From: Profundibacter amoris
Lineage (GTDB): Bacteria > Pseudomonadota > Alphaproteobacteria > Rhodobacterales > Rhodobacteraceae
Assembly (NCBI RefSeq): GCF_003544895.1
Contig: NZ_CP032125.1
Coordinates: 944,001-1,008,000 of the forward strand
DNA: 64,000 bases
Direction of reading: 5' to 3'
In this document: positions 43,416 to 52,449 of the stretch, piece after piece
Layout of the letters: the number at the start of each line of letters is the position of its first letter
Position numbering within the stretch: position 1 is the first letter of the stretch
The notes under the pieces: generated by a model
Databases searched by the model: none
Told to the model about the DNA's origin: nothing
What the model saw: the letters and a program-made list of their open reading frames with translations, nothing else
Position numbers and translations under genes: made by a program

Positions 43416-43708
43416 TGGAAGGCCCTCCCGTAGCGCAGGGTTCGTTTTTGATCGGCTTCGCAAGAGGGATAGTATGTCAGGATCGCAGCCCCATCGATCA
43501 CAACCTTTCGACCCTTTAACCGTTCAAGCCGCTGTATTTCATCTTTGCGAATAGCGATTTCTCGCTTTGCATCCTTTCGAGTCAACATATATGCGTCGGG
43601 GGAAACCTGTGTTGCTGTTCGCAGTAACAGGTCCATATCCGTATACCGTAAGCCGCGTTGCTGCATGCGGGTGGTGGCGTGTTTGGTCAGGTGGTGAGTA
43701 TTATACAT
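43412..43708 (-). CDS. Small DUF4258-like protein, possible toxin
   Basis: A 98-residue basic protein with a pattern typical of DUF4258 and related small RelE/BrnT-like folds: KHATTRMQQRGLRYTDMDLLL at the start, a basic helix (RKDAKREIAIRKDEIQRLERLKGRK) and a final strand VVIDGAAILTYYPS. Its stop overlaps the start of the RHH-like gene. Basic size, a paired RHH-like gene and an XRE regulator upstream fit a toxin-antitoxin-like unit, although function is inferred only from this layout. The ATG at 43708 lies 22 bases after the XRE gene. Confidence 0.65.
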   Translation of the reverse strand: MYNTHHLTKHATTRMQQRGLRYTDMDLLLRTATQVSPDAYMLTRKDAKREIAIRKDEIQRLERLKGRKVVIDGAAILTYYPSCEADQKRTLRYGRAFQ

Positions 43709-43730
43709 GATCTTTTCCTTTTTCTGTCAG

Positions 43731-44651
43731 TTACAGGTCCAATGCCTCTAGAAGTTCGTTGTTTTCCTTTTCAAGGCGGTCCCGTTTCTCGGGGGGTACT
43801 TTACTGGCTAACCATTTCGCCCGCTCTCCACGTTTTTCCTTTACCATCAGCTCTTTTGGAATATCTTGAATGCGGGCAAGCCCGTGCAATAAGGCGTATC
43901 TGGCCCATTTATCCCCATCTGTGAGGGCTTCAATAATATGGCTGCCGATTTGATATTCTGGCATGCCGTCGGCATTTAATTGCATCCCATCTGGGTCAAG
44001 GGATATGTTTTTGCTGGAATTTTGCCGGGAGAAATGGCGTAGATAATCGGCAAATGGATTGTGTGTGTCAGGATCATAGCCCAAATCATAAGTCGTTTCG
44101 GCGGCTGCGCGCCCCAAAACATCACACTTGTTGATTGATTTCTCTTCGGCTTTTGCGCCCTCTTCGACACGATAGGCCGCATTGGCAAACGACAGGTGGC
44201 CTTCTGCAATATTACTAAGTGTGCCGATAGCTTCAGAGATTTCGCTGAGCTTTTCACGTCGCCAATTCAGACTTGCTTCGGCTGCAAGCGCCATAAGCAG
44301 TGGTGCCATTTCGATCTGGGTTTTGCGGGGGATGCCGTATAACTGCTCCACCATATCAAAACCCAAGTGGGCATCGGCAGTTATGCTTTCGGATATTTTT
44401 CTGTATCCCAGCATCCTGCCTGTTTTTGACTGTGAAATTTCAATTTTGTCGAAATTTCTAGCAAGATCGGCAGGTTCAACCATTAAGGCCTTGGCCAGTT
44501 TTCTGGTTGTATTGCTGTTTGCCTTCTTGCGTTTTCCCAATTCTATATCGCCTATGGTTTTTTTGGCGACCTTGGATTTTATGGCGAGTTCATCTTGGCT
44601 TAGCGCGTGGTGTTCGCGCAGGGCCTTCAGGGTTTCTGGTTTGACCGTCAT
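43731..44651 (-). CDS. XRE-family regulator with long C-terminal domain
   Basis: A 306-residue protein with an N-terminal Cro/CI helix-turn-helix (LKALREHHALSQDELAIKSKVAKKTIGDIELGKRK, about residues 7-45). The rest is a helical domain of unknown kind (AHLGFDMVEQLYGIPRKTQIEMAPLLMALAAEASL), including an acidic middle region and a highly charged C-terminus (KVPPEKRDRLEKENNELLEAL). ATG 44651 has AGGAGAAC in front; the longer frame is rejected. It is first in a three-gene leftward unit and probably self-regulates through the inverted repeat upstream. Lower GC than neighbours and no household role suggest accessory DNA. Confidence 0.8.
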   Translation of the reverse strand: MTVKPETLKALREHHALSQDELAIKSKVAKKTIGDIELGKRKKANSNTTRKLAKALMVEPADLARNFDKIEISQSKTGRMLGYRKISESITADAHLGFDMVEQLYGIPRKTQIEMAPLLMALAAEASLNWRREKLSEISEAIGTLSNIAEGHLSFANAAYRVEEGAKAEEKSINKCDVLGRAAAETTYDLGYDPDTHNPFADYLRHFSRQNSSKNISLDPDGMQLNADGMPEYQIGSHIIEALTDGDKWARYALLHGLARIQDIPKELMVKEKRGERAKWLASKVPPEKRDRLEKENNELLEALDL

Positions 44652-44701
44652 TGGGTTCTCCTTGCAGTGTGGCTGTGATGCAAGGATGCATAACCCTAAT
44701 A

Positions 44702-44742
44702 AATGGAGCTGTAAATGGAAGAAGTGGCGCAATAACTCCATT
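44702..44742. promoter_or_regulatory. Inverted repeat upstream of the XRE regulator
   Basis: AATGGAG (44702-44708) and CTCCATT (44736-44742) are a perfect 7-bp inverted repeat with a 27-base spacer in the promoter region of the XRE gene. A short palindrome TTGGCCAA follows at about 44757. Both are candidate operators. Confidence 0.35.
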
Positions 44743-44792
44743 AACGGGCGTCAATATTGGCCAATTTGGAGAGAGTAACCCCAAAAACAACC

Positions 44793-46634
44793 CTACGCGG
44801 TGTTTTCCTCCTCCATCGCCTCCAACTCGTCAATCATTCCCGAAATCATGCTCAGCCCCTTGTCCCAGAACTTGGGATCAGACGCATCCAGCCCGAACGG
44901 TGCCAGCAGCTCCTTGTGGTGCTTGGAGCCACCCGCCTTCAGCATCTCGAAATACTTGTCCTGAAACCCTGCGTCCCCTTCCTCGTAAACCGCATAAAGC
45001 GCGTTGACCAACCCGTCGCCGAACGCATAGGCGTAGACGTAGAACGGCGAATGCACGAAATGCGGGACGTAGGTCCAGAAGGTTTCATAGCCTTCGACAA
45101 AGTTGAACACGGGGCCAAGGCTTTCGGCCTGCACCGACATCCACAGCGCGTTGATGTCGTCCGGCGTCAATTCGCCCTCGGCGCGTGCGGCGTGCAGTTT
45201 GCATTCGAAATCATAGAATGCGATCTGGCGCACCACGGTGTTGATCATATCCTCGACCTTGCCCGCCAGCAGCACCTTGCGTTCCTCTTGCGTCTGCGCC
45301 CGCTCCAGCAGTTTGCGGAAAGTCAGCATCTCGCCAAACACCGATGCGGTTTCGGCCAGTGTCAGCGGGGTCGAGGACAGCAATTCGCCTTGATCCGCCG
45401 CCAGCACCTGATGCACGCCGTGGCCCAACTCGTGCGCCAGGGTCATCACATCGCGCGGTTTGCCCAGATAGTTCAGCATCACATAGGGGTGCACGGTGGT
45501 GACTGTGGGGTGGGCAAAGGCGCCCGGCGCCTTGCCGGGTTTCACGCCTGCATCGATCCAGCCATCGGTGAAGAACGGCTTGGCGATCTCGGCCATGCGC
45601 GGATCAAAGGCGCCGTAAGCATCCAGCACGGTTTTCTCGGCCTGCGCCCAGTCAACGGTTTTGGTGTCTTCCATCGGCAGCGGCGCGTTGCGGTCCCAGA
45701 CCTCCATTGTGTCCAGCCCCAGCCATTTGGCCTTCAGCGCATAGTAACGGTGCGACAGCTTGGGATAGGCGGCGACAACCGCATTGCGCAGGGCCTCGAC
45801 CACCTCGGGTTCCACATGGTTCGACAGGTGGCGCGCGGTCTGCGGGGTGGGCATCTTGCGCCACTGATCCTCGATCGCCTTTTCCTTGGCCAATGTGTTG
45901 TGCACCCGCGAAAACAGCTTCACGTTTTCACCAAACACCCGCGCCAGTTCCCGCGTGGCGGCTTCGCGCTTGCTGCGGTCCTGTTCGGTCAGCAGGTTCA
46001 GGGTGCTTTCAAGGTTCATCTCCTTGCCATCCACCGTAAACATCAGACCGGCAATGGTTTCGTCAAACAGCTTGTTCCAGGCCGATGCCCCGACACTGCT
46101 TTGATCATGCAGGAATTTTTCCAGCTCGTCGGACAGTTGATAGGGCTTCATCGCACGCAATTGCTCGAAAATCGGCTTGTAACGGGCCAGATCGGCGTTT
46201 TCGGCCAGCATCGCGTCCAGCTTGCCGTCCTCGATCCGGTTGATCTCCAGCGAATAGAATACCAGAGGGGCGGTGAACACCGTCACCTTTTCCTGTGCGT
46301 TCTGCATGAACTGTGCGCGCCCGGCATCTGTGGTGTTCTGGTAATATCGCAAACCTGCATAGGACATCAGCCGCCCGCCGGTGGTGCTGATCGCTTCGTA
46401 TTCCTGAACGCAATTCAACAGGCCGGCAGCATCCAGATCCGCCAGCCTGCCCTCGTATCGGGCTGCGAAATCCGCGCAGGCCTTTTGCAGCCACTCCATA
46501 TCCCGCGCAAATTCCGGTGCGTCCGGCGCAGGGTAAAGATCACTCAGATCCCATTCCGGCAGATCGCCGAATTCACCGGTACTACCAGTGTCAGAAGTCG
46601 CATCGAAAACGGGGGCAGGGAAAGCGTTGAACAT
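44793..46634 (-). CDS. pepF: Oligoendopeptidase F, M3 family
   Basis: Cytosolic zinc metallopeptidase of 613 residues that cuts short peptides. The zinc site is in LAHELGHGVHQVL (HExxH) followed by the downstream glutamate in LAETASVFGEML; the M3 C-terminal substrate-binding part contains VPHFVHSPFYVYAYAFGD. The N-terminal oligoendopeptidase F domain starts around LPEWDLSDLYP. I take the ATG at 46634 (a TTG at 46637 is less likely) with AGAGG upstream. Monocistronic, between the accessory module and the capsule genes. Confidence 0.93.
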   Translation of the reverse strand: MFNAFPAPVFDATSDTGSTGEFGDLPEWDLSDLYPAPDAPEFARDMEWLQKACADFAARYEGRLADLDAAGLLNCVQEYEAISTTGGRLMSYAGLRYYQNTTDAGRAQFMQNAQEKVTVFTAPLVFYSLEINRIEDGKLDAMLAENADLARYKPIFEQLRAMKPYQLSDELEKFLHDQSSVGASAWNKLFDETIAGLMFTVDGKEMNLESTLNLLTEQDRSKREAATRELARVFGENVKLFSRVHNTLAKEKAIEDQWRKMPTPQTARHLSNHVEPEVVEALRNAVVAAYPKLSHRYYALKAKWLGLDTMEVWDRNAPLPMEDTKTVDWAQAEKTVLDAYGAFDPRMAEIAKPFFTDGWIDAGVKPGKAPGAFAHPTVTTVHPYVMLNYLGKPRDVMTLAHELGHGVHQVLAADQGELLSSTPLTLAETASVFGEMLTFRKLLERAQTQEERKVLLAGKVEDMINTVVRQIAFYDFECKLHAARAEGELTPDDINALWMSVQAESLGPVFNFVEGYETFWTYVPHFVHSPFYVYAYAFGDGLVNALYAVYEEGDAGFQDKYFEMLKAGGSKHHKELLAPFGLDASDPKFWDKGLSMISGMIDELEAMEEENTA

Positions 46635-46737
46635 CAAGGGAACCTCTTTGTGACTGTTTCAAACCACATAAGGGCGCACGGGTGTGCAGTGCAAGGGGGC
46701 TGGTCTTCTTCTTGCTGTAAATACCTGCGCCGCAGGC

Positions 46738-46767
46738 AAAAAGGCGAGCCCCGACAGGGGCGAGCCT
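46738..46767 (-). terminator. Terminator of the capsule gene operon
   Basis: On the minus strand, GGCTCGCCCC pairs with GGGGCTCGCC in an imperfect GC-rich stem (core GCCCC/GGGGC), followed by TTTTTG at 46742-46738, about 30 bases after the kpsC stop. Confidence 0.7.
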
Positions 46768-46795
46768 CGGGCGACGCCGTCAGGCGGCGCAACCA

Positions 46796-48835
46796 CTATC
46801 GCCACAAATGCGCATAACTGGCAAATATCCCCTGCACCTTGGCCAACAGGCGCAACCGCAACCGTTCCCGCGGCAGTTCGCTGTGCTGCAACCGCTCCAC
46901 AATCACTTCGGGCGGGCAGGGCAGGTCGGCCACCGGATCATAGTATCGCGGATAATCGACCAGCACCGCATGCACCATCTGCGCCAAGGTTGGCGAAGCC
47001 TGTCGCCGCTCCGGAACCTCGGCCATATCCCGCGTCAGCCCCCATCCCGCATAAAACGGCATGCCCAGACAGGTTACATCCCGCCCGCGCAACAGTGCCT
47101 CGAACCCCAGCAACGAGGTCATGGTCCAGACCTCGTCCACCACATCAATCAGTGCCACAGGGTCGGCACCCTCCAGCACCAGATCGGCGTATTTCGCCAT
47201 ATCCGCCACCTTCACGGCCCCATCCCGCAGGCCCGCTTCGACATCGGGGTGGGGTTTGTATAGGATCACCGCATCAGGATTCTCGCTGCGCACCCGCTTC
47301 AGCAGATCAAGGTTGCTGGATACCTCAAAACACCCCTTCAACACCGAGGCGTCATCCTCGACCTGCCCCGGCACCAGTATCCGTCGCCCCTTGGGCAAGT
47401 CCGGCAGGCCGGCGCTGCCGACGTTGTATTTACTGACCCCCGCATGGGTCAGACAGGACATCAGCCGTTTGGCGCGGTGCTGCTCAACCTCGCCCAAATG
47501 GACCGAGGCCGCAATCAGCCGTTCCAGCCGGCTTTCCCGTGTCGGATCATAGTAAATCCCCAGATCATCCGCCACCAGCGACAAGGGCGCGGTCAAGTTT
47601 GCCCCCAACCCGCGCGAGCGCAGGAAACCGTCCTCGATCCGCAATAGCGCCTCATCCGCTATCATTCCCTTCCCCGCCCAGACCATCTGCCTTGCACCGC
47701 TTTGGCGGGCCAGCGCGTGGGCCTTCTCGGCCCCTTTCACAAACCGCATCTTGCTGTAGCGTCCGAAAAACGCCTGCAAGGGGGCACGTTTCCACAGACG
47801 CATGCCCGCCGCCACATAACCGCGCCTGTCCTCGCGCCAGGCCCGTGTCTGGGCCTCCAGCGCATCCACCACATCTTCAAGCGCGCACAGCCGGTCGCGG
47901 TAGGGATCATACCATTCCGGATAGAGGATCATCGCCGCCGCAAACAGTTGCGCCCGCGTCAACGTGCGCTGGCGGCGCGCCAACGGGGTTTCGTCCTGTG
48001 TCAGCCCCCATCCGGCGTAAAAGGGCGTGCCGAAAACGCGGGGCTTGTGGCCCGCCATGATCGCCTCGAACCCCAGTTGCGAGGACACGGTATAGACCGC
48101 TATCGCCCCGTCCATCAGCGCCCAGGGGGACACCGGTTCGGTCAGCAGGGAAACCCGCCGGCTGGTGTCTGCGGCGCTGTAATACCCCTTGCGGTGACCC
48201 GCCAGTGTTTCGGGGTGGGTCTTGATGATCACCTGCGCGCCGGGGTGTTCTTCTTGGGCAAACACCAGCATTTCCTGAAACCGCGCACGATCCGCCCCGC
48301 TGGCGGTGACCGAAGCATCGCCTATGGTCTGGTCAATCACCAGCACATAGCCAGGCGCGGGCAGGGGGATGTCGGGATCATGGGCGTTGTATTTGGACAG
48401 ATCGGCCGCCTTGATCCGTGCCATTGCATTGCGGGCGCGGTTCAGCAGGGCGGTATCATCCAGCGGGTGCGTGGCCAGCAGAACCTCAAGGTCGCTTACG
48501 GTGGAGGGGTCGAAATGCACACCGTTCTTGTCCAGCAACAGGCCCAAAGGGGGTTCGCCCGACCGGCCCGGGTGGATCGAGCGCAGGAACGCATCCTCGA
48601 TGCGCAGAATGGGCGCGTCGGTGTGGCTGGCCACGGCCTCGCCCCGTGGAGAGGTCGGGCTTTTGCCCCAGACCCCGACCATATCCCCATCTGACGGCTT
48701 GCCCAGCTTGATGTCATATCCCGCCAGTTGCAAAATCCGCCGGATGCGGCTTTGGGTCAGGAACCCGCCGTTATATACAAAAAGCCGCCGGCGGGTTTCC
48801 CCGTCGGCGGCCTGTGTTTCATCACGCAAAGGCAT
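46796..48835 (-). CDS. kpsC: Capsule polysaccharide Kdo transferase KpsC-like
   Basis: A 679-residue cytosolic/peripheral protein made of two related Capsule_synth halves. Each half carries the pattern of a glycosyltransferase with SxxGFEA: VSSQLGFEAIMAGHKPRVFGTPFYAGWGLT in the first and TSLLGFEALLRGRDVTCLGMPFYAGWGLT in the second. In KpsC the two halves add alternating beta-Kdo residues to the lipid linker of group 2 capsules. ATG at 48835 lies 6 bases after the stop of the export-protein gene. Works with KpsS, encoded two genes upstream. Confidence 0.92.
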   Translation of the reverse strand: MPLRDETQAADGETRRRLFVYNGGFLTQSRIRRILQLAGYDIKLGKPSDGDMVGVWGKSPTSPRGEAVASHTDAPILRIEDAFLRSIHPGRSGEPPLGLLLDKNGVHFDPSTVSDLEVLLATHPLDDTALLNRARNAMARIKAADLSKYNAHDPDIPLPAPGYVLVIDQTIGDASVTASGADRARFQEMLVFAQEEHPGAQVIIKTHPETLAGHRKGYYSAADTSRRVSLLTEPVSPWALMDGAIAVYTVSSQLGFEAIMAGHKPRVFGTPFYAGWGLTQDETPLARRQRTLTRAQLFAAAMILYPEWYDPYRDRLCALEDVVDALEAQTRAWREDRRGYVAAGMRLWKRAPLQAFFGRYSKMRFVKGAEKAHALARQSGARQMVWAGKGMIADEALLRIEDGFLRSRGLGANLTAPLSLVADDLGIYYDPTRESRLERLIAASVHLGEVEQHRAKRLMSCLTHAGVSKYNVGSAGLPDLPKGRRILVPGQVEDDASVLKGCFEVSSNLDLLKRVRSENPDAVILYKPHPDVEAGLRDGAVKVADMAKYADLVLEGADPVALIDVVDEVWTMTSLLGFEALLRGRDVTCLGMPFYAGWGLTRDMAEVPERRQASPTLAQMVHAVLVDYPRYYDPVADLPCPPEVIVERLQHSELPRERLRLRLLAKVQGIFASYAHLWR

Positions 48836-48841
48836 CAATCC

Positions 48842-49972
48842 CTAGTTGCCCGCCAGTGTATTGACCGTATTGGCCGAGTTCAGCGTGCCCATCCAGGCGG
48901 ACAGGGTTTTGCTCCACTGAACAAAGGGCGCTTCGGTGATATAGATCGTATCGCCATCGCGGATCATGAAATCGCGGGCCACGAAAATACCGTTCGGTTT
49001 GGTCAGATCCAGCACATAGATCATGCGCTGCTCCCCTTGCAAATCCTTGCGGTTCAGAACCGCATTGGCAATCTTTGCCGGTTCTTCACGCAACACAAAA
49101 ACGCCTTTGGGGTCTGCAAAGTTCGAACTTAGCCCGCCGACCTGCGCAATCGCTTCCATTGCGGACAGGCTTTGCGAGGTGAACTTTACCCGGCTTTGAG
49201 CGCCGGTTGCGCCAAGGGCGGTAAATGAACGGGTGTCCTGTTCAATCAGGATCCGGTCACCGCCGCGCAGTGGGATGTCCAGTTTCGGATGCTTGTACAG
49301 ATCTTCGAACCAGATCTTGCCTTGCTTGTTGCCGCGGATCACGGTGATCTGGGTCACTTCCGGCTCAACCGAAATGCCACCGGCTTTGGCCAGCATGGAC
49401 CCCAGCGTGCGGGTCGGGCGCTCGATCGGGTAAACCCCTTGGCCGCCAACACCCCCGACGATCGAAACCGTGGCGCCGTCACCGGCAAGGCGGCTCACCA
49501 GAACCTGCGGGTCCGGTGTTTGCTTGTCCAGTTTCTGGGTGATGATCCGGCGCAATGCTTCGGGCGTATTGCCCGCTGCACGGATGCGACCGGCATAGGG
49601 GATAAAGATAAATCCGGCGCCATCTACCTGCACTTCCTGCAAAGGCGTGGCACTGGTGCCAGGCGCGCCAAGCAAAGGATCGTCAACATTTTCCCAGATG
49701 GTCAGCCCTAGTACATCACCGGCGTGGATCGTGTCTGATCCAACAACACCGGCATTGATAAAGGCTTTGGAAAACCCCAGCGCCGGCGTAACATTGGTCG
49801 CGCGGGCCACATGGTCATTGACCGATACGACAAAAGCATTGCCGTCTTTTTCTACCGAACCTGAATAGATTTCGCGTTTGGTCGGGCCGGAACGCGGCAA
49901 ACCACACGAAGAAACCACGGCAACAGCCGCAGTCAGGGCCACTGCTTTGGCCAGTTTTGAACCCGTAAACAT
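48842..49972 (-). CDS. Polysaccharide export outer-membrane lipoprotein (Wza/KpsD type)
   Basis: A 376-residue export protein with a lipoprotein signal (AVALTAAVAVVSSCGLP, lipid-modified cysteine at about 23), a Poly_export domain (GDVLGLTIWENVDDPLLG) and SLBB domains (VSIVGGVGGQGVYPIERP, GDRILIEQDTRSF, GGLSSNFADPKGVFVL). It builds an outer-membrane channel for capsular polysaccharide. It lies between kpsS and kpsC in a leftward operon, so export and Kdo-linker assembly are made together. The ATG at 49972 has AAAGGAGAC in front. Confidence 0.9.
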   Translation of the reverse strand: MFTGSKLAKAVALTAAVAVVSSCGLPRSGPTKREIYSGSVEKDGNAFVVSVNDHVARATNVTPALGFSKAFINAGVVGSDTIHAGDVLGLTIWENVDDPLLGAPGTSATPLQEVQVDGAGFIFIPYAGRIRAAGNTPEALRRIITQKLDKQTPDPQVLVSRLAGDGATVSIVGGVGGQGVYPIERPTRTLGSMLAKAGGISVEPEVTQITVIRGNKQGKIWFEDLYKHPKLDIPLRGGDRILIEQDTRSFTALGATGAQSRVKFTSQSLSAMEAIAQVGGLSSNFADPKGVFVLREEPAKIANAVLNRKDLQGEQRMIYVLDLTKPNGIFVARDFMIRDGDTIYITEAPFVQWSKTLSAWMGTLNSANTVNTLAGN

Positions 49973-50071
49973 TACGCCGGGTCTCCTTTACATTATTGTT
50001 TTTCTGCCTCAAGATTGGGAGGCAAGTTACGGGAAACAGGTTATTTAATCCAGTCCCTGATTGTGGTGGGG

Positions 50072-51364
50072 CTAGTTAACGATATGTAACTGTTGCCTTG
50101 GTGCCGCGTTTCCGGCCTTTAGCGCATCGTATGGGTCTTGTGATGCCAACACCATATCAACCGCCAGTCGCATCAGCTGATCCCGCCCGCGCGCCGAATA
50201 AAACCCGCCTGGAATTTGCGATGTTTCCAGCAAATACTGGCGATATTCCTTATAGGCACGGATATCGGGGCGGTCGGGTTTGCCAAAGAATTCGTCCAGT
50301 GGCAGGGTGGATACCAGTTCCGGTTTGTCAAAAACAGCCACGCCAAACACTTTCAGCGGAATTCCGCGCCGCAACACTTGCAGGGCCGCGGTGGAATTCA
50401 CCGTCACCGCACTTCGGGCGTGGTCCAGCAATTGCGCCAGCTTGCCGCCCGGCACATAATGCACCCGACCACCAACCCCGTGTTTTTCGGCCAGTTCATG
50501 CACCAGCCGCCGCAGGGCAAGGCGGCCGTTTTCCAGCGGATGCGCCTTGAAAACAAGGTGGTGATGGGTTGGCGCGCCTTTGGCAAAGCCGGCAATCACC
50601 AGTTCCAGAAATTCGGACATACTGCCAAACGGGCTGTGCGCCTGAAAGCTGCTGTCATGTTCCAGTTGCAGCAGGGCCAGATGGTAAGGATACCCCCCGC
50701 GCATGATCCGCTTTGTCGCCACCCTGCGGCTGACCCGGTGCGCAGGCATCATCAGCAGGCGGCGCAGATACAGCCGGAATTCGGCCACAACCCCCAGATC
50801 GCGGTGCGGTTTGAAATGGCGATAGGCCCCGTTTCTGAACATCACGAACCAGTGGTAAAGCGCACCGTAAAACACATGCTGGCGCATATCGCCCCAATGG
50901 GCGGGCGCCTCGGGGCTGGTCAGTTCGGTGCCAGCCAGAACCTTGCGCATATCATCAATGGACATATCCATCAGACGGGAATGGCCGTTGCTGCCGCCGC
51001 GCTCGTAGGTCACCCAGTAGGGGCGCAAATATCCCTCTTCGAACACATGCACTGTCAGTCCGGCGGCTTTGGCCTGTTTCACGGCCTCGGCGTGGATGAA
51101 ACGGGTGTCCCCATAGAGAACGATGTCGGTCACGTCTTTTTCAGCGACAATCGCGGCAAACCGGTCGGGCCAGTTTTCCTGTGGTTCCTCAAAGGCAATA
51201 TAGCTGCTTTTGTCGGACCAGAAGGCCCGATCCCCCGCATTGAACCCGACCCGCCACACCTGCGCCCCCGCCGTGCGCAGCATCTTGCCCAGCCGGTTGA
51301 AAAAGGGTCCATGCGGCCCTTGAAGAAACAGAAAACAGCGATCCGCGCCGGTTGCCTTGCCCAT
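50072..51364 (-). CDS. kpsS: Capsule polysaccharide Kdo transferase KpsS-like
   Basis: A 430-residue protein of the Capsule_synth family. KpsS adds the first Kdo to phosphatidylglycerol in capsule linker synthesis. Landmarks are FLFQGPHGPFFNRLGKML-like N-terminal sequence, HVFEEGYLRPYWVTYERGG, the GxxHHHLVFKAHPLENGR segment and VTVNSTAALQVLRRGIPLKVFG. It is the first gene of the kpsS-export-kpsC unit. The 99 bases between it and the export gene carry a short hairpin (50005-50024) but no clear terminator. Confidence 0.92.
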   Translation of the reverse strand: MGKATGADRCFLFLQGPHGPFFNRLGKMLRTAGAQVWRVGFNAGDRAFWSDKSSYIAFEEPQENWPDRFAAIVAEKDVTDIVLYGDTRFIHAEAVKQAKAAGLTVHVFEEGYLRPYWVTYERGGSNGHSRLMDMSIDDMRKVLAGTELTSPEAPAHWGDMRQHVFYGALYHWFVMFRNGAYRHFKPHRDLGVVAEFRLYLRRLLMMPAHRVSRRVATKRIMRGGYPYHLALLQLEHDSSFQAHSPFGSMSEFLELVIAGFAKGAPTHHHLVFKAHPLENGRLALRRLVHELAEKHGVGGRVHYVPGGKLAQLLDHARSAVTVNSTAALQVLRRGIPLKVFGVAVFDKPELVSTLPLDEFFGKPDRPDIRAYKEYRQYLLETSQIPGGFYSARGRDQLMRLAVDMVLASQDPYDALKAGNAAPRQQLHIVN

Positions 51365-51552
51365 AACGCCCTTTTAATTACTATTACGCCTTTGGTTTTA
51401 ACGAAAACCCGTGATCTGTCACGCAGTTTTCCTTGATTGTTCCGGGTTCCCCCGATTGTGTGGCGTTTTCCCGTTAATTGGGGTTAATCTGGTAACAATC
51501 CCTGCGGCAATTCGTATATTTCTTTGTATTGCGAGTCGGGGCGGCAGGGGGT

Positions 51553-51820
51553 AGGGCCTGCTGACGTTCCCCACACCACACTGGCGCGAGTCCAAAATTG
51601 CAGTCAGCGCGTTGATTTGCCCGCAGCGATGCCCGTATCGGTAAGGGGAAATCCGCGCGTTGGAAGAAATTTTGGCCGCGTCCCGCAGGGATTTCACCAA
51701 AATCCGCCATTGCGACACCAATTTCGCTTGCAAGGGGGCCACCCTTGCGGCACTCAATTGTCTTGCACTGGCGGATTTTGGGCCGAAACCAGTGCGGTGT
51801 GGGGGACGTCAGCAGGCCCT
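51553..51820. repeat. Inverted-repeat element before ribE
   Basis: Two 32-base arms, 51553-51584 (AGGGCCTGCTGACGTTCCCC...) and 51789-51820, are inverted copies with 30 of 32 bases alike. Inside are a perfect 13-bp inverted repeat (CCAAAATCCGCCA at 51698-51710, TGGCGGATTTTGG at 51770-51782) and a perfect hairpin GCAAGGG/CCCTTGC (51731-51749). The 485-base space between kpsS and ribE holds this element and no supported gene. It could be a miniature transposable element or a structured leader of the rib operon; no FMN riboswitch consensus is seen. Confidence 0.7.
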
Positions 51821-51849
51821 TGGTCTGTCCGGCAAACAGGAGTGCGGCA

Positions 51850-52449
51850 ATGTTTACGGGGATTATCACGGATATCGGTCATGTTCTGGAGGTCGGGATG
51901 CGCGGCGATATGCAGGCGCGGATCGGCACCGGTTATGACGTGGCGGGCATCGACATCGGCGCCTCGATTGCCTGTGACGGTGTTTGCCTGACGGTGGTGG
52001 CGCTGGGCACGGATCCGCAGAACTGGTTTGACGTGCAGATTTCGGCGGAAACGCTGGATAAAACCAACCTTGGCAAATGGGCCGATGGCAAGCGCATCAA
52101 TCTGGAGCGCGCGCTGAAGGTCGGGGATGAACTGGGCGGGCATATCGTGTCGGGCCATGTGGACGGCTTGGCCGAAATCACCGCCATGCAGGACGAGGGC
52201 GACAGCACCCGCGTCACCCTGCGCGCATCCGATGCGCTGGCGGGGTTCATCGCCCCCAAAGGCTCGGTCGCGCTGAACGGCACGTCATTGACGGTGAACG
52301 AGGTGACAGGGGCCGATTTTGGCATCAATTTCATTCCCCACACCAAAGCCGCCACCACATGGGGCGATGCGGCGGTCGGGGATATGGTCAATCTGGAGAT
52401 CGACACGCTGGCCAGATATGTTGCGCGGTTGCGGGAGTGGGGGCAATGA
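51850..52449 (+). CDS. ribE: Riboflavin synthase (alpha chain)
   Basis: Converts two 6,7-dimethyl-8-ribityllumazine molecules to riboflavin. The 199-residue protein starts with the canonical MFTGIITDIG and has two lumazine-binding barrels, each with an S-C-(D/N)G-x-C-L-T-type motif: IACDGVCLTV and VALNGTSLTV. ATG 51850 is preceded by AGGAG at 51838. A longer frame into the repeat element is rejected. First gene of the operon ribE-unknown-ribB-ribH-nusB; the next gene overlaps by 4 bases. Confidence 0.96.
   Translation: MFTGIITDIGHVLEVGMRGDMQARIGTGYDVAGIDIGASIACDGVCLTVVALGTDPQNWFDVQISAETLDKTNLGKWADGKRINLERALKVGDELGGHIVSGHVDGLAEITAMQDEGDSTRVTLRASDALAGFIAPKGSVALNGTSLTVNEVTGADFGINFIPHTKAATTWGDAAVGDMVNLEIDTLARYVARLREWGQ

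Noticed and set aside
44757-46817. A 686-codon frame on the plus strand opposite pepF
   Set aside because: Antisense shadow of an M3 peptidase with an intact HExxH site.
50005-50024. Terminator between kpsS and the export-protein gene
   Set aside because: The 6-bp hairpin has no T-run in the direction of minus-strand transcription, so a stop is not supported.
51745-51849. N-terminal extension of ribE into the inverted-repeat element
   Set aside because: MFTGIITDIG at 51850 is the canonical start and has AGGAG in front.
51365-51849. FMN riboswitch before the riboflavin operon
   Set aside because: The conserved RFN segments (such as AGGGTGAAATTCCC and ACCGGCGGT) are absent; the structure seen is a simple nested inverted repeat.
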